Source: Rutidosis leptorrhynchoides
Lineage: Eukaryota; Streptophyta; Magnoliopsida; Asterales; Asteraceae
Assembly: GCF_046630445.1 (NCBI RefSeq)
Contig: NC_092341.1
Span: 2,766,001 to 2,830,000 of the forward strand
DNA: 64,000 nt
Reading direction: 5' to 3'
Part shown: positions 26,971 through 39,625 of the stretch, one piece after another
Layout of the letters: every line of letters starts with the position of its first letter
How positions within the stretch are numbered: the stretch's first letter is position 1
Position numbers and translations under genes: made by a program
The notes under the pieces: model-generated
The model's input: only the letters and a program-made list of their open reading frames with translations
Databases searched by the model: none
What the model was told of the DNA's origin: nothing

Positions 26971-27130
26971 AGATGAAGCGATGTCTACTTGAGGGGGAGT
27001 CAACTCAATGCTGCACTCTTTTTCCCTTAGCTAAAGTTTTTTCCCACTGAGTTTTCTTTAGCAAGGTTTTTAACGAGGCAGTAATTTATAGTTGATCTTC
27101 AACAAAACAAAATTGCTATCCAATGGGGAG

Positions 27131-27176
<46 letters not shown>

Positions 27177-27515
27177 TAGATATGAATAGTCAATTTTGGT
27201 GTATACATATAGTCAATTTTGGTACATAAAATATGTATTTTTATATTGAAATTTTAGGCTATAAATACTCATGAATGCAAACATTAAACTTGCACCATTT
27301 CTCACACTTACAAAGTGTTTCTTTCTTTCTCTCCATTATCCTCTACTTTCTTACACTTCATTATTATTATTATTAATCAAGAATCAAACCACTAAAGGTA
27401 GTTATAAGCCTACTGAATTATAACATAATCAAACCACTAAAGTTAGTTATAAACCTACTGAATTATAACATAATCAAACCACTAAAGGTAGTTATAAGCC
27501 TACTGAATTATAACC
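27131..27515 (+). repeat. 3' LTR of copia element 1
   Basis: It starts in an AAT array after the purine-rich CAATGGGGAG and ends with three copies of the 45-bp unit. It is longer than the partner because of the extra unit and the expanded AAT run. Confidence 0.8.
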
Positions 27516-27852
27516 GTACGTAAATTTTTTTCAAAATCACGAGTCATAAAGTGATGACCACTTTTTCCATACCATACATCACACGTTTTTTTTTTTATTT
27601 TTTTTTTATTATTTATTTATTTATTATACTATTATAATTATATAATTAGATTATTATTATATGACAACTTGTGAAAATGAAAGACACTTCTATAAATTCA
27701 TTCGGTTCTGGTCCTGCGAGCTGAACTATCTGTCCATCTTTCTCTAATCTCTCTATACTCAGTAACATTTATTTAATTATTATTATTATTACTATTATTA
27801 TTATTATTATTAATATTATTATAATTATTAGTATTTGTATTAATATTATTAA

Positions 27853-27917
<65 letters not shown>

Positions 27918-28438
27918 GTATTTATACATAAAATACTACGACGGAGTGTTGTTCTAGTAATTTTCAAAACTAGTTTGCGAGTAGGATAGGGCTAAGGAAA
28001 TTATGGGTTATAGCTATAGAGGTGATGGGTAATGTTCGTGGGTATGCTCGTAAGGTCAATCTAGTGTTTATCATCTCCGTTGCGTTTACGTACCTTTCCT
28101 GCAATATTGAATCTCAATATTGATACGTGAGTACTCATAATTTAACTTTTATATATTAATAGTGTATCCCTGACTAGTGCTCGAGTATATAGGATTATGC
28201 ATGCTTGTACTTTTGATATTGCCATTAGATAGGTTATGTTGAATCCTGAATTAGTTACATATGCGGTTGAGATAAGGTATAAGATATGCATGTCGTTGGA
28301 AAGCTAGCAAAAAATTAAGAACTTTTCATTTAGATATCGAATGGTTTCGATGAATGGAGTAGAAGTTATAGCCAATTGAATTTTTGTATTATTATTATTA
28401 AAAAAATGATTATTATTATCGTCGTTCTAGTTTTTATC

Positions 28439-28496
<58 letters not shown>

Positions 28497-28567
28497 CAAT
28501 AAAAAGTATTATCATTAAAAATTATTATTTTATTATTATTACTATCGTTATCATCGTTAAAGTTATA

Positions 28568-28599
<32 letters not shown>

Positions 28600-30363
28600 C
28601 ATTAAAATAGTTATTAGTATTATCATCATAATATTTATTATCATTAATATTATTATAATTAAAACTAATATTAGTAACACCTAATTATTATGATTACTAT
28701 TATTACTATTAATATAAACGCGATATAAAAGACGATTAAAAGCTATTAAAAAATTGATTAGGAGATAATGAGTATGGGTATCATGATGAAATTTAAAATA
28801 TAGTAAGATATTGATTTAGATAAAATTATCGTTTTTCATTATTTTTATCACTATTATTATTAAAAGTATTATTAATATTAAAAATATCATTTTTGCAAAA
28901 ATTATTATTTTTAATAGGAATATCATTGTTAATATAAAATTTCATTATTATTATGAATAAGAATTATCATTTTATCATAATACCATCTTTTATAAATATA
29001 AATATTGTTACTATTATTAGTAGAATAATAATAATTATTATTACAAAATAATACAACTTTTACTTACTATTATTATTATTATCGATATTATTTTATCAAA
29101 TAAATATGTAATACAAAGATATTTTACTACGTGTAATATAATTACATTAATACTACCTATCATATTATTTTTATGATATTAAATAAACTTTATAAATTTT
29201 ATTACTTAAGATATATAAAAGTATATTTTTATTATATAAATTTTAATAATAAATGAATTATATTATTTACTCTAATAAAATCTTTTATAAATATTTAAAA
29301 ATATAAAACGACGATATTTAAACTATATAACAATCATGTATAAATTTTGGAAATCATTTTTGAGTCAAATTGACTTTTGTTGACTTTTACATATTAGTCT
29401 CGAGCATTAGAATTGTGGTAAATATTGACCAACATATAAATATATATAATTAATTTAGGTTCGTGAATCCGAGGCCAACCTCGCACTTGTTCAATGACGT
29501 TATATGTATTTTTACTACGAAATACAGTATGGTGAGTTTCATTTGCTTCCTTTTTAAATGCTTTTACAATATATATTTTTGGGACTGAGAATACATGCGT
29601 CGCTTTTATAAATGTTTTACGAAATAGACACAAGTAATCGAAACTACATTCTATGGTTGGATTATCGAATCGAATATCACCCTTTTAGCTTGGTAGCCTA
29701 AGAATTAGGGAACAATACCCCTAATTGACGCGAATCCTAAAGATAGATCTATGGGCCTAACAAACCCCATCCGAGGTACGGATGCTTTAATACTTCGATT
29801 TATTATTATACAGACGAGAGGATTCTATTTTAGGGATATTCTATATGTATCTTGTTAATGTCGATTACCAGGTGTTCACCATATGAATGATTTTACCTTT
29901 ATGCAGACGAGAGAATTCTGCTATTGGAATTATGTTTATAAATATGAAAATCTTGTGGTCTATTAAAATTATAGAAATGATCGATTATGATAAACTAATG
30001 AACTCACCAACCTTTTGGTTGACACTTTAAAGCATGTTTATTCTCAGGTATTAAGGAAATCTTCCGCTGTGCATTTGCTCATTTTAAAGATATTACTTGG
30101 AGTCATTCATGGCATATTTCAAAAGACGTTGCATTCAAGTCGTTGAGTTCAATAGAGATTATTATTAAGTAAATGACAGCTTAGGTCATTTATAGGTTGA
30201 ATATTATGAAATGGTATGCATATCTGTCAACTTTCGATGTAATGAAAGTTTTTCTTTTAAAACGAATGCAATGTTTGTAAAATGTATCATATAGAGGTCA
30301 AATATCTCACGATGTAATCAACTATTGTGAATCGTTTATAATGTATATGAACGGGTCCTTTCA
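27516..30363 (+). repeat. 3' LTR of the R element, right part
   Basis: Resumes after the copia insertion. It contains a TATA-like CTATAAATTC near 27691, long ATT and TTA arrays (27850-27915, 28439-28495, 28567-28600), and the same phrases as 5245-6168 and 16758-17187. It ends GGGTCCTTTCA at 30363, after ATGTATCATATAGAGGTCAA. Confidence 0.7.
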
Positions 30364-30884
30364 GGTACGATTTAGGTTCCAAAATCTTAAGCTAGAAGTT
30401 ACGAAACAACAAACCCCTAAATCAAAGCAACAAAATATTTACATGAAAAACAATGCAAAGTATCCGAATACGCTGAATTTGAAAGCTGTCTGCAATAAAC
30501 CATACTAAAACGAAAGTCCAAAGAATCCTAAATTAGGACAAAACGAACAAACAACCTTTGTGATCGAAAACCTACAAACAACCAAATGTTGGAGAAAACA
30601 CATACAGAGTATATAGCATATATTTGGTTCGCAAATAAATCTGATCACAATATCGATTTGATTAAGAGGGTTGGCCTGGAGAATTTGTGATTGATATTAG
30701 ATTATCTTGGGGATTCTTGATGATAGAGAAACAAAGGTTCGATGGTAACGAGAAAATAATCGGTGAAAATAAAAATTAAGCACGCAAGGTCGTCTTATTC
30801 GGTTTCTACAATAATGACTTCAATTGGACCAATCAAAATGTAGAGGCAATTATGTCTTTTAGAAGTATATAGAATATAGAATAT
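30364..30884. other. Unassigned sequence between the R element and a DNA transposon
   Basis: No gene is supported. On the minus strand parts look like plant 5' leader sequence (C/T-rich, e.g. TTTGTTTCTCTATCATCAAG), but no coding exon follows inside the window. Confidence 0.3.
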
Positions 30885-30891
30885 AAAATTT

Positions 30892-31698
30892 AGAGTAAAT
30901 TAATAAAATAGTCCCTGTGTTTGTTCATTTTATCCCAAATAGTCCCTCTCAATTATTTTCTGTAAAATCAGTCCTTATTTGCATTTTGGAGTCCCAAATA
31001 AGTCCCCGTATTTGTTCATTTTATCTCAAATAATCCCTGGTAACATGAACAACAGATAGCAGCACAATGCGCTTGAGAGACGGGTTTCAAAAGGCTATAA
31101 CTTCTAAACCGTATACCCATTTTTGATGAATAAGTTGTTGATAGAAAGGTGAGATAGTCAAATTTTCATTGGTCAGGTCATAATAGGTTAAATCGGATTT
31201 TACGGGACCCAAAACGTAACCTAAAGTTGCTGAAAAAACCAAAAAATCAAATTTTGATTTTTTTCAGCAACTTAAGGGTACGTTTCGGGTCCCATAAAAT
31301 CCGATTCAACCTATTATGACCTGACCAGAAAAAAGTTGACTAAACGTACCCTAAAGTTGCTGAAAAAACCAAAAAATTAAATTTTAGTTTTTTTCAGCAA
31401 CTTTAGGGTACGTTTCGGTCCCATAAAATCCGATTCAACCTATTATGACCTGACCAGAAAAAAGTTAACTATTTCACATTTCTATCGACAGCTTATTAAT
31501 CAAAAATGAAGTTACGGTCAAGAAGTTATAGCCTTTCGAAACTCACCTCTCAAGCGCATTGTACCCTAAAATGAACAAATACAGGGACTTATTTGGGACT
31601 CCAAAATGAAAATAAGGACTGATTTTGCAGTAAATAATTGAGAGGGACTATTTGAGATAAAATGAACAAACACAGGGACTATTTTGATAATTTACTCT
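30892..31698. mobile_element. Fold-back DNA transposon with long terminal inverted repeats
   Basis: The left end AGAGTAAATTAATAAAATAG and right end CTATTTTGATAATTTACTCT are inverted copies. The inverted likeness continues inward for over 100 bp (AGTCCCTGTGTTTGTTCATT against AATGAACAAACACAGGGACT). AAAATTT flanks both sides (30885-30891 and 31699-31705). Inside, phrases such as TTGCTGAAAAAACC and its complement form further hairpins. No transposase. The AGTCCCTG ends recall Mutator-derived elements, but the 7-bp duplication leaves the superfamily open. Confidence 0.75.
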
Positions 31699-31947
31699 AA
31701 AATTTATAACATATCATACTTATAATTATATTAACCTTATCTCTTTAATGGATCCATATTATTTAAAGTTAGCTTGTTAACATAAAAGTTATTTCCCACA
31801 TATAGTATAAACGAAAATTGTCACCATTAATTATTGGACTACGTTTAGTATTATTTTACTGTATTGTATTAACTGTAATAACGCTTATAGATATAAACTG
31901 GTCAGCAAAAGTTTTTTTTTTTACTTTAAAATATGTGTATATATATA

Positions 31948-32749
31948 TCTATAGTTTCTAATAAAATCTTATAATAATGATGTCATTATTAAGCTAATTC
32001 TTTTGTTAAGAAAAAATCAAAAAGAAAAAGAAAAAAATCTAGGTCACTTAGATGATGTCATTAATCTTAAGTATTTTATTATTAAAAAAATTGTACTTAT
32101 AGTAACTAATTATTTAATAACTTAAATAATGATGTCATTATTATTTTATATATTACTTACTTAATTAAAAATTAGAAAAAAACAACATAAAAACAAATAA
32201 TATTTTTAAAACATGATCTTTCAGTTGAAGTATTTTTGTTCGAAATATTAAGTTATGTTTTTTTTCTTCTAATTCATCTTTAATTCTTTCCTAACTAAAG
32301 ATATGTAATATGTAATATATTATACGTAGTGTATATATATTAGATAAAAATAAATAAACTCCAAGGATTTCTTGGTGTGTGAGGCGTAAAAGATGAGCAG
32401 AAACAAAAGGTCAAGTTTTAGTATTTTTTTTTTTCATTCGATAAAGATAATATATACGGAGTATTTGTTTTTGTACAAAAAAATGGTACTGTAGAAAGTT
32501 TTACTTCAATTTTCAAAGTTACAAACAATATTGGATATTATTTTCGAATTATATACGGACTAGTATTCGATTGGTGTTGTAGTTCATTTATTCTGACTAA
32601 GTTAAGTAAAACAATATGTTTGTAAAACAACAAGTTTCTTAGTTGGAATCCATAGTTTCACGGGTCATTTAACTAAAAGACTTTAACATTTACATTACGT
32701 TGAACTGTTTCGTTTAAACAAACCGTGATACCACGAGTCATTTCACTCG
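31948..32749 (+). mobile_element. Helitron-like non-autonomous element, decayed 3' end
   Basis: It starts A|TCTATAGTTTCTAATAAAA, similar to the start of the Helitron at 61211. Both contain GATGATGTCAT words and A-rich tracts. The 3' end has a weakened hairpin (CCGTGATACCACGAG) and CACTCG|T where a CTRR end before T is expected. No helicase gene. Confidence 0.55.
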
Positions 32750-33479
32750 TATATTTACATATTCACTAATAGACAAAATTTATGAATAGTAATCAGGGGC
32801 ATTTTCGACTTTTCACTTTTTTTTTTTAATTTTAACTTACCTAATAGACAAAATTTATGAATATTAACCAGGGGCATTTTCGACTTTTCACTTTTTTTAA
32901 AAAAAATTTTAACTAAATTTCATTTTACCAACAACGCCCCCCACACTTTTTTGAAAAATTCAAATCGACCCCTCAAATAGGGGGGTAAAGTGTCAAATAA
33001 CCATTTTCATAAAAAATCTTAAATAAACTCCACCCAAATATTCAACGGGTCATATCTTCTCGCTCGCAACGAGTTAAATTTTTCCGACACCATCGTTAAA
33101 CTCGAAATAATTTTAGGAACACAATGTCACTAGCTATACGCAAAACGGACGCTTTTAAAAAACGCTAAATATTTGGGGTACTTTTCATACACGTTGATTT
33201 TGCGTTAAATTTTTAACAGTCAACAATTCCATAGCGAAACGCGGAGATGCACATATATTGTCAATTTAAAAAAACATTTAAATCTCTCACGGGTTATAGC
33301 TTTTAGTTCGACTCTAGTTGCGCTTCAACGACATCATCGTTAGCCAAAATAAAATAATTTTACTAAACGCAATACACAAAATAATTTTACTAAACGCAAT
33401 ACACAAAATAATTTTACTAAACGCAATAAAATACATTGAAAACCGAACCCACGGCGCGAAGCGAGGGTTCGATAACTAG
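32750..33479 (+). mobile_element. Helitron-type 3' terminus just upstream of the ERF gene
   Basis: The right end CGGCGCGAAGCGAGGGTTCG...CTAG|T (CTAG 33476-33479, followed by T) is the standard plant Helitron end. The 5' boundary is not clear. The body has a duplicated block (about 32766-32900, AATAGACAAAATTTATGAAT twice) and a 26-bp unit three times (about 33352-33430). Confidence 0.55.
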
Positions 33480-33874
33480 TATTTATATATTTAAAAGTAA
33501 ACGTTACTTAACACCGTCTCAAATCCCATTTCAACCCCATTTTTATTTTTTAAGATCCCGACCATTACGACCCATCTTACGTTGTTTTCAACCTTTAAAA
33601 ACGAAAAAGGAAAAAGGAAAAAGGAAAAATGTAGAGGGAAATATCGGTAGAGTAGAAGGGGTAATATCGTCAAGTGATGGATACACATGTTTAATTACTC
33701 CACTTTCTGTTTGTCTCCAAACTAAACTTACATCACCCCAGACCCCTTTTCCCTCGTCACAGTTACATTACAAGTAACTTCAGTTTCAAATATCAATTTC
33801 GAATTAAGTTACAAAATTCATTCATCTTTCATAAATAAAATTCAATAATTACAAGAAGAAGAAGAAGAAGAAAT
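33480..33874 (+). promoter_or_regulatory. Proximal promoter and 5' leader of the ERF-VII gene
   Basis: About 395 bp between the Helitron end and the start codon. C/T-rich stretches (33690-33760) and a GAA-repeat leader (about 33855-33872) directly precede ATATG. A TATA-like TATTTATATATTTAAAAG lies at the Helitron border (33480-33497), so the element may contribute promoter sequence. No transcript data. Confidence 0.4.
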
Positions 33875-35336
33875 ATGTGTGGAGGAGCAATTCTGTCTGA
33901 TATTATAGCCCCCACGGCTAATCGTTCTCGCCGTTTGACTGCCGATCTTCTTTGGAACACCAACCCCCCTTTTAATTCTAACCCTAATTCTAATCACTTC
34001 TCAGATTACCATCACTTTGAACCCGAATTTCAAAAATTTATTAAGGATCATCATACTTACCTAAATCATTCTGCTCCTGGTATTTTTTTACCTTTTTAAT
34101 TATTTATTTATTTATTGTTTTTTTAATTATCTAATCTAATTATTTCTTCATTTTTATGCCTCCCTCTATTTATGTCTATCTGTGCCTTATTTTAATTCCT
34201 TACCTGATGCCTTATAAAATGTTCCTTATGATTACCTTTATTTATTTATTTATTTATTTATTTATAATTATATGTTTTCTTTAGGATGATCAAGATAAAG
34301 TAGGTAATCATATGTGAAAAAGATTGCTCTTAAATTTTTAAACATGTAGTTTATCATCAAATTGAAATTGATCTGTTTCATCGTTTTCTTACAAATATAA
34401 ATACTTATAAAGCATCTTCTGTTATAATCTAGATGGATGGATTGCTTATTTCTTTATTAAATACGAGCAATTATTTATATTTCAGTCTATTCTATGAATC
34501 AATTTAGATCGGCATATCAGTATACACAACTAACTTATTAACAACTGAAAAAGATTTTCCCTTTTGTGTGCTTAGGCTCTACATCTGTGAAATCTGATGA
34601 TCAACCTCACAAATCTGCTTCTTCCAAGAAAAGGAAGAATCAGTACAGAGGGATCCGTCAACGCCCATGGGGAAAATGGGCTGCTGAAATACGCGATCCT
34701 AAGAAAGGGCTCCGTGTTTGGCTCGGAACGTTTAATACCGCTGAAGAAGCCGCTACAGCTTATGATGCTGAGGCCCTAAGGATCCGCGGTGATAAGGCTA
34801 AGCTTAACTTTCCCAAGAAACCGAGTAACCTCGAACACTACAAACCAACTCCTAAGGTCAACTCTGCCAAGAACAACAAATATTCGGGTTCACTTGTGGA
34901 ACCAAAGCCACAAGCTGGTAACCCTGTTCTGGAAAATGTTATCGGGTCTAACCAGTTTACCCCGCCAGAGAGTGGTCCTGAGTTTAACTTTAGTTCTGGT
35001 CAGAATAGTAACTCGTTTGATTGTTCCGAGTTTGCATGGGATGAAATGTGTGAAATGACTCCTGAGATCACATCTGTACTTGGTGAAATTGATGAGGCTA
35101 CTTTTATGGAAGATGCTCAACTGGCTAAGAAGCTCAAGACCGAGTCCGAAACTTTGGTGTCAAATGGTGAAAAAAGAAATGATGACCTCTTTGTTCAGAT
35201 GCCGTTTCTTGAAGGGAACTGGGATGCTTCTTCATTCGATGATCTCCTTAATGGTGATGCAACTCAAGATGGTGGAGATGTGATGGATTTTTGGAGCTTT
35301 GATGACTTTCCTGCCATGATAGATGGAGTTTTCTGA
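33875..35336 (+). CDS. Group VII ERF transcription factor, RAP2.2/RAP2.12-like oxygen-sensing type
   Basis: Two exons, 33875-34079 and 34576-35336, give 321 residues; the GT-AG intron falls in a Gly codon after residue 68. The N terminus [10 protein letters not shown] is the signature of group VII ERFs. By established biology, Met removal exposes Cys2, plant cysteine oxidases oxidise it, and the N-degron pathway destroys the protein in air; under hypoxia it persists and switches on fermentation genes. A basic KKRK precedes the AP2/ERF DNA-binding domain at about residues 92-148 ([41 protein letters not shown]). The acidic C terminus ([17 protein letters not shown]) resembles the activation motif of RAP2.2 and RAP2.12. 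The intron position just after the N-terminal region is usual for the group. The gene looks intact, and Helitron sequence lies about 400 bp upstream. Confidence 0.95.
34080..34575 (+). other. Intron of the ERF-VII gene
   Basis: GT at 34080-34081 and AG at 34574-34575, phase 1, rich in T. It contains a TTTA repeat (about 34238-34265). No other feature seen. Confidence 0.9.
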
Positions 35337-35646
35337 ACGAGAGTTCGAACTCTTTTGTCTCTGCTTTGTAAAAAGGCTGATACATGTTCTGTGAAAATTA
35401 CATTTCGTTAGCTGATATAACATTACTGTATATGACTTGACTAAAGTCAAACTTAGGATCTTGTTATACCTTGTAATGGTGTTTGTTTGTTGTGTGTGCG
35501 CCAAAACTGTCATGTTTTGTTTCTCATAAAAGTTGAACTCTATTTGTGTCTAATGATGATTAATTTTGAGTTCTAATATTTGGTGCATCTCTATATATAA
35601 TATTATAATGTTATGTTTTATGGAAATATGTAACAGAGCAATATGA

Positions 35647-35726
<80 letters not shown>

Positions 35727-36706
35727 CAGCAGAAGCAATACATATTTTCAAAAGTTTTTTTCATCTTTGACACGTTTTAAACTGAGATGAATGAGATTAT
35801 GGATGTTCTCATGTTCCTGCTCATGGTTTACAGCATCCTCTACATTAAACTCATTGCTTTTGATTTTCCTACAAGAAAATGAGAAATGCTATCTGTTTTC
35901 TTCTCTTGTTCGTTGCTATAGTCCTTTTTTATTGGACTCTTTTTCATTGATCATCCTCTTCATACCGAAGCCTAGGAGACCTACAGTTTCATTTCAAACA
36001 TTAAACTTTGCTTCATACACGTCTGATGTTTCAGAATCGACTAGTTTGCTGGTCACTATGATTATAATTGCGCAAAATCCAAGTAGCGTTAGTATAAGGA
36101 ATGATTTATGAAGGTTCCAGATACTTGACAACGGGTTAGTAGTAGGAATGATCATGATCCCACCATTTTATATGCCTGCCTGCTACAAGCCATAATGTAA
36201 GCGTCTAAATATGCCTTTTCTTTTGAGTGTCTGGACATAACCAAATCAATGTAAGCGAAAATAGGCATTTATCTTCATTGTCTTGACATAACCGAAATCA
36301 TGTCTGGAATTGAACTAACAAATTTACAATCAAAGTATTGGGTGATATCGGATTTCACCTACAAGTACGGCAAATCAAATTGCCAAAGATCAAGGTTGGT
36401 TTTTGACTCGTGATATCACTAGTTTGTATTAAGTCACACAATTACACTCTTAAAGTAAAACACGGTCTTATGAATTTGCTCATGTATTGTTTAGGTGGGA
36501 TTAATTGTGATATAGTAGTAGTTGATGACCGACACAAATAGCAGGGATGGATCTAAAATAAAATCATTGAGGGAGCAAAAGTTTAATGTGTTGTTTCTTT
36601 CAGGACAAAAGTTACGGAATATCATTAATGAAATGCACTTCTTTTTTTTCTTTTTGTAATTTATATAATTTTTACGTTGAAAAAAAAATCATAAATAACT
36701 CATGAA
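35337..36706. other. 3' flank of the ERF gene and intergenic DNA
   Basis: 35337 to about 35530 is probably 3' untranslated sequence. An (AT)n array lies at 35649-35724. A 106-codon open frame at 35791-36111 looks like chance. Nothing else is recognised before the copia LTR at 36707. Confidence 0.5.
35649..35724. repeat. (AT)n microsatellite downstream of the ERF gene
   Basis: About 76 bp of AT dinucleotide repeat. Confidence 0.95.
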
Positions 36707-36944
36707 TGTTATAACTTAGTTGTTAATGACAACTATTAGTGGTCTTCTAACTTGTAATTATTATTATTATTAACTTGTATAATTAGTAGAGAGTAAAAGA
36801 GAAAAATAAGAATCTTATAAAGAAAGGTGCAAGTTTCTTTCTTACATTCACCATATATTTATACAAGAAAATTCACTAGCATACAATTATTGATCATCCA
36901 CATTTTTCAACATTACTATTTCATATGTTGACTATATTATTACA
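36707..36944 (-). repeat. 3' LTR of copia element 2
   Basis: 238 bp, TGTTATAACTTAG ... ATTATTACA on the plus strand, preceded by ATGAA. The polypurine tract abuts at 36945-36960. Confidence 0.9.
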
Positions 36945-37099
36945 CTCCCCCTTGGATGACAATTTTGTTTGATCGGATATCGACTATACATTACTACCTC
37001 GTTAAAAACCTTGGCCAAAGAAAAACCCAGTGTGATAAAAACTTTAGCTAAGGGAAAAAAAGTGCATCATATAGTTGACTCCCCCTCAAGTAGACATCA

Positions 37100-39625
37100 C
37101 TGATCTGTTACATCTTTTGAACATGACTCATGCCAATATTATGAACGTGTGTTCTGAAAATAGCAGTTGAGAGTGCTTTGGTGAAAAGATCAGCAGAGTT
37201 TTTGCTGGATTGAACATATCGCATTTCAATCTGGTTGTCCTTAATGAAATCTTGAGTGTATGAGAAGAATCTGGGAGGTATGTGTTTTGTTCGGTCACTT
37301 TTGATATACCCTTCTTTCATCTGTGCTATGCAAGCTGCATTATCTTCATAGATAGTTGTTGGACTTTTATCGCGTTCTGTTTCACAAGAATCAATAATGA
37401 GTTGTGTCATTGATCTCAACCAAAAACATTCCCGAGTAGCTTCATGTAATGCAATCACTTCGGCATGATTTGATGATGTTGCAACAAGTGTTTGTTTTTG
37501 AGAACGCCATGATATTGTGGTACCTCCATTTAGGAATACATATCCATTTTGAGATTTTGCTTTATGTGGATCAGATAAATAATCTGCATCTGCATAACCA
37601 ACCAAATCTTGTTTTGATTAGTTAGAATAAAATAATCCTAAATCAGTAGTTCCTCGAAGGTATCGAAATATGTGTTTGATCCCATTCCAGTGTCTTTTGG
37701 TAGGAGCTGAGCTGAACCTTGCCAACAAATTAACTGCAAAAGAAATGTCAGATCTTGTACAATTTGTAAGATACATAAGAGCTCCAATTGCACTAAGATA
37801 TGGTACTTCTGGTCCCAGGATATCTTCATGATCTTCACAGGGACGAAATGGATCAGTGTCAACATTAAGTGATCTAACAATCATAGGAGTACTTAATGAT
37901 TTTGCCTTGTCCATATTGAAACGTTTTAAAATCTTTTCCGTATAAGTTGTTTGATGTACAAGTAAACCATTGGGCATATGCTCAATTTGCAAGCCAAGAC
38001 AATACTTGGTTTTTTCGAGATCTTTCATTTCAAATTCTTTATTTAGAAGTTGAATGGCTTCATGGATCTCTTTATTTGTACCTATGATGTTAAGATCATC
38101 GACATAAACGGCTATGATCACATATCCGGATGTTGTTTTCTTAATGAATACACATGGGCAAATAAGATTATTGGTATACCCTTTACTTATCAAGTAATCA
38201 CTTAATCGTTTATACCACATGCGACCCGATTGTTTCAACCCATATAAAGATCTTTGTAACTTGATTGAGTACATTTCTTTAGGTTTTGCATTGGTTGCTT
38301 CTGATACCTTAAATCCTTCAGGTATCTTCATATATATATCACTATCAAGTGATCCATATAGATAAGCAGTCACAACATCCATGAGATGCATTTCTAAATT
38401 TTTAGAAACTGTCAGGCTGATTAAGTATCTAAAAATAATTGCATCCATAACAGGAGAATAAGTTTCCTCATAATCAATTCTTGGTCTTTGAGAAAAACCT
38501 TGAGCTACAAGTCTAGCTTTATACCTTGTAACTTCATTTTTCTCATTTCTTTTTCGCACAAAAACTCATCTGTATCCCACAGGTTTCACATCTTTAGGTG
38601 TGAGAATGATAGATTCAAAAACTTTTCTTTTATTGAGCGATTCAAATTCAGCTCGTATTGCTCCTTTCCAATGATCCAATCATGTCTATTTTGACATTCC
38701 ATGACAGATTTTGGTTCTGGATCATCATCATCATCATTCATGATGTCATATGCAACATTATATGAAAATATCTCATCAAGATTTTTCATTTCATTTCGGT
38801 TCCATAATATTTTTGAATGTGCATAATTGATTGAAAATTCCGTATTGACATCATCAATCTCCTCTGCAGAAGGAGTATTGATTTGTGGTTCTTCTTGAAC
38901 ACTTTCTTTTACCTCATTATCAGCTGATTTTCTTTTTCGAGGATTTTTATCCTTGGAACCAATTGGTCTCCCACGTTTCTGGCGTGGCAAAGACTCAAGA
39001 GTGACATTATTGCCAGCTTTTGGAATTTCAATTCGAGCTGGAACATGTGCTGCTGGTATATATGATTTAGTCACTCTTTTTGTATCTGTAAATGCATCAG
39101 GCAATTTATTCGCAAGTTCTTGCATATGCATTATTTTTTGAACTTCGCTCTCGTATTCTTTTGTGCCAGGATCAAGATACATTAATTGAGGTTCACACCA
39201 TGAAACATCATTTTCTTTATTTTTTATTTCTCCCCCTAATATAGGGAACAATGTTTCATTAAAGTGACAATCAGCAAAACGTGCTGTAAAAACATCACCC
39301 GTCATGGGTTCAATATATCTTATGATTGAAGATGTTTCATATCTAACATATATTCTCATCCTTCTTTGAGGACCCATTTTAGTGCGTTGTGGTGGTGCGA
39401 TAGGAACATAAACCGCACAACCAAATGTTCTAAGGTGAGAAATATTTGGCTGATGGCCAAAAGCAAGTTGCAAGGGAGAATATGTATGACTTGCACTTGG
39501 TCTAATGCGAATTAATGATGCAGCATGTAAAATTGCATGACCCCATACAGATACTGGGAGTTTTGTTCTCATTATCAATGGTCTAGCTATTAACTGCAAT
39601 CGTTTAATTAGTGATTCGGCTAAAC
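37100..39625 (-). pseudogene. Copia 2 pol, second part: integrase end, reverse transcriptase, RNase H
   Basis: Minus-strand blocks in order: the C-terminal part of integrase (FGCAVYVPIAPP, MTGDVFTARFADCHFNETLFPILGGE), a variable linker, the copia reverse transcriptase with the catalytic YVDDLNIIG, LGLQIEH and APTKRHWNGIKHIFRYLRGT, and RNase H with GYADADYLSDPHKAKSQ and HIPPRFFSYTQDF. Closely related to copia element 1 but far better kept. A few breaks, so not expected to work. Confidence 0.9.

Larger units (their letters stand above)
21604..27515 (+). mobile_element. Ty1/copia retrotransposon 1, plus strand, broken
   Basis: LTRs at 21604-21925 and about 27131-27515 are flanked by near-identical 5-mers GCACG (21599-21603) and GTACG (27516-27520). 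Between them, in order, are traces of protease (ADSGNTHTI), integrase, reverse transcriptase and RNase H (HEATRECFWLRSMTQL, TIYEDNAACIAQMK, HIPPRFFSYTQNL) of the same family as the copia element at 36707-54341. The coding region is broken in many places. LTR divergence of around 3% suggests an insertion on the order of 1 My ago. Confidence 0.85.

Noticed and set aside
27773-28684. Poly-Asn and poly-Leu/Ile frames
   Set aside because: Translations of ATT and TTA microsatellites in R's 3' LTR.
35791-36111. 106-codon frame downstream of the ERF gene
   Set aside because: No recognisable motif, low-complexity composition and no splice or promoter context.
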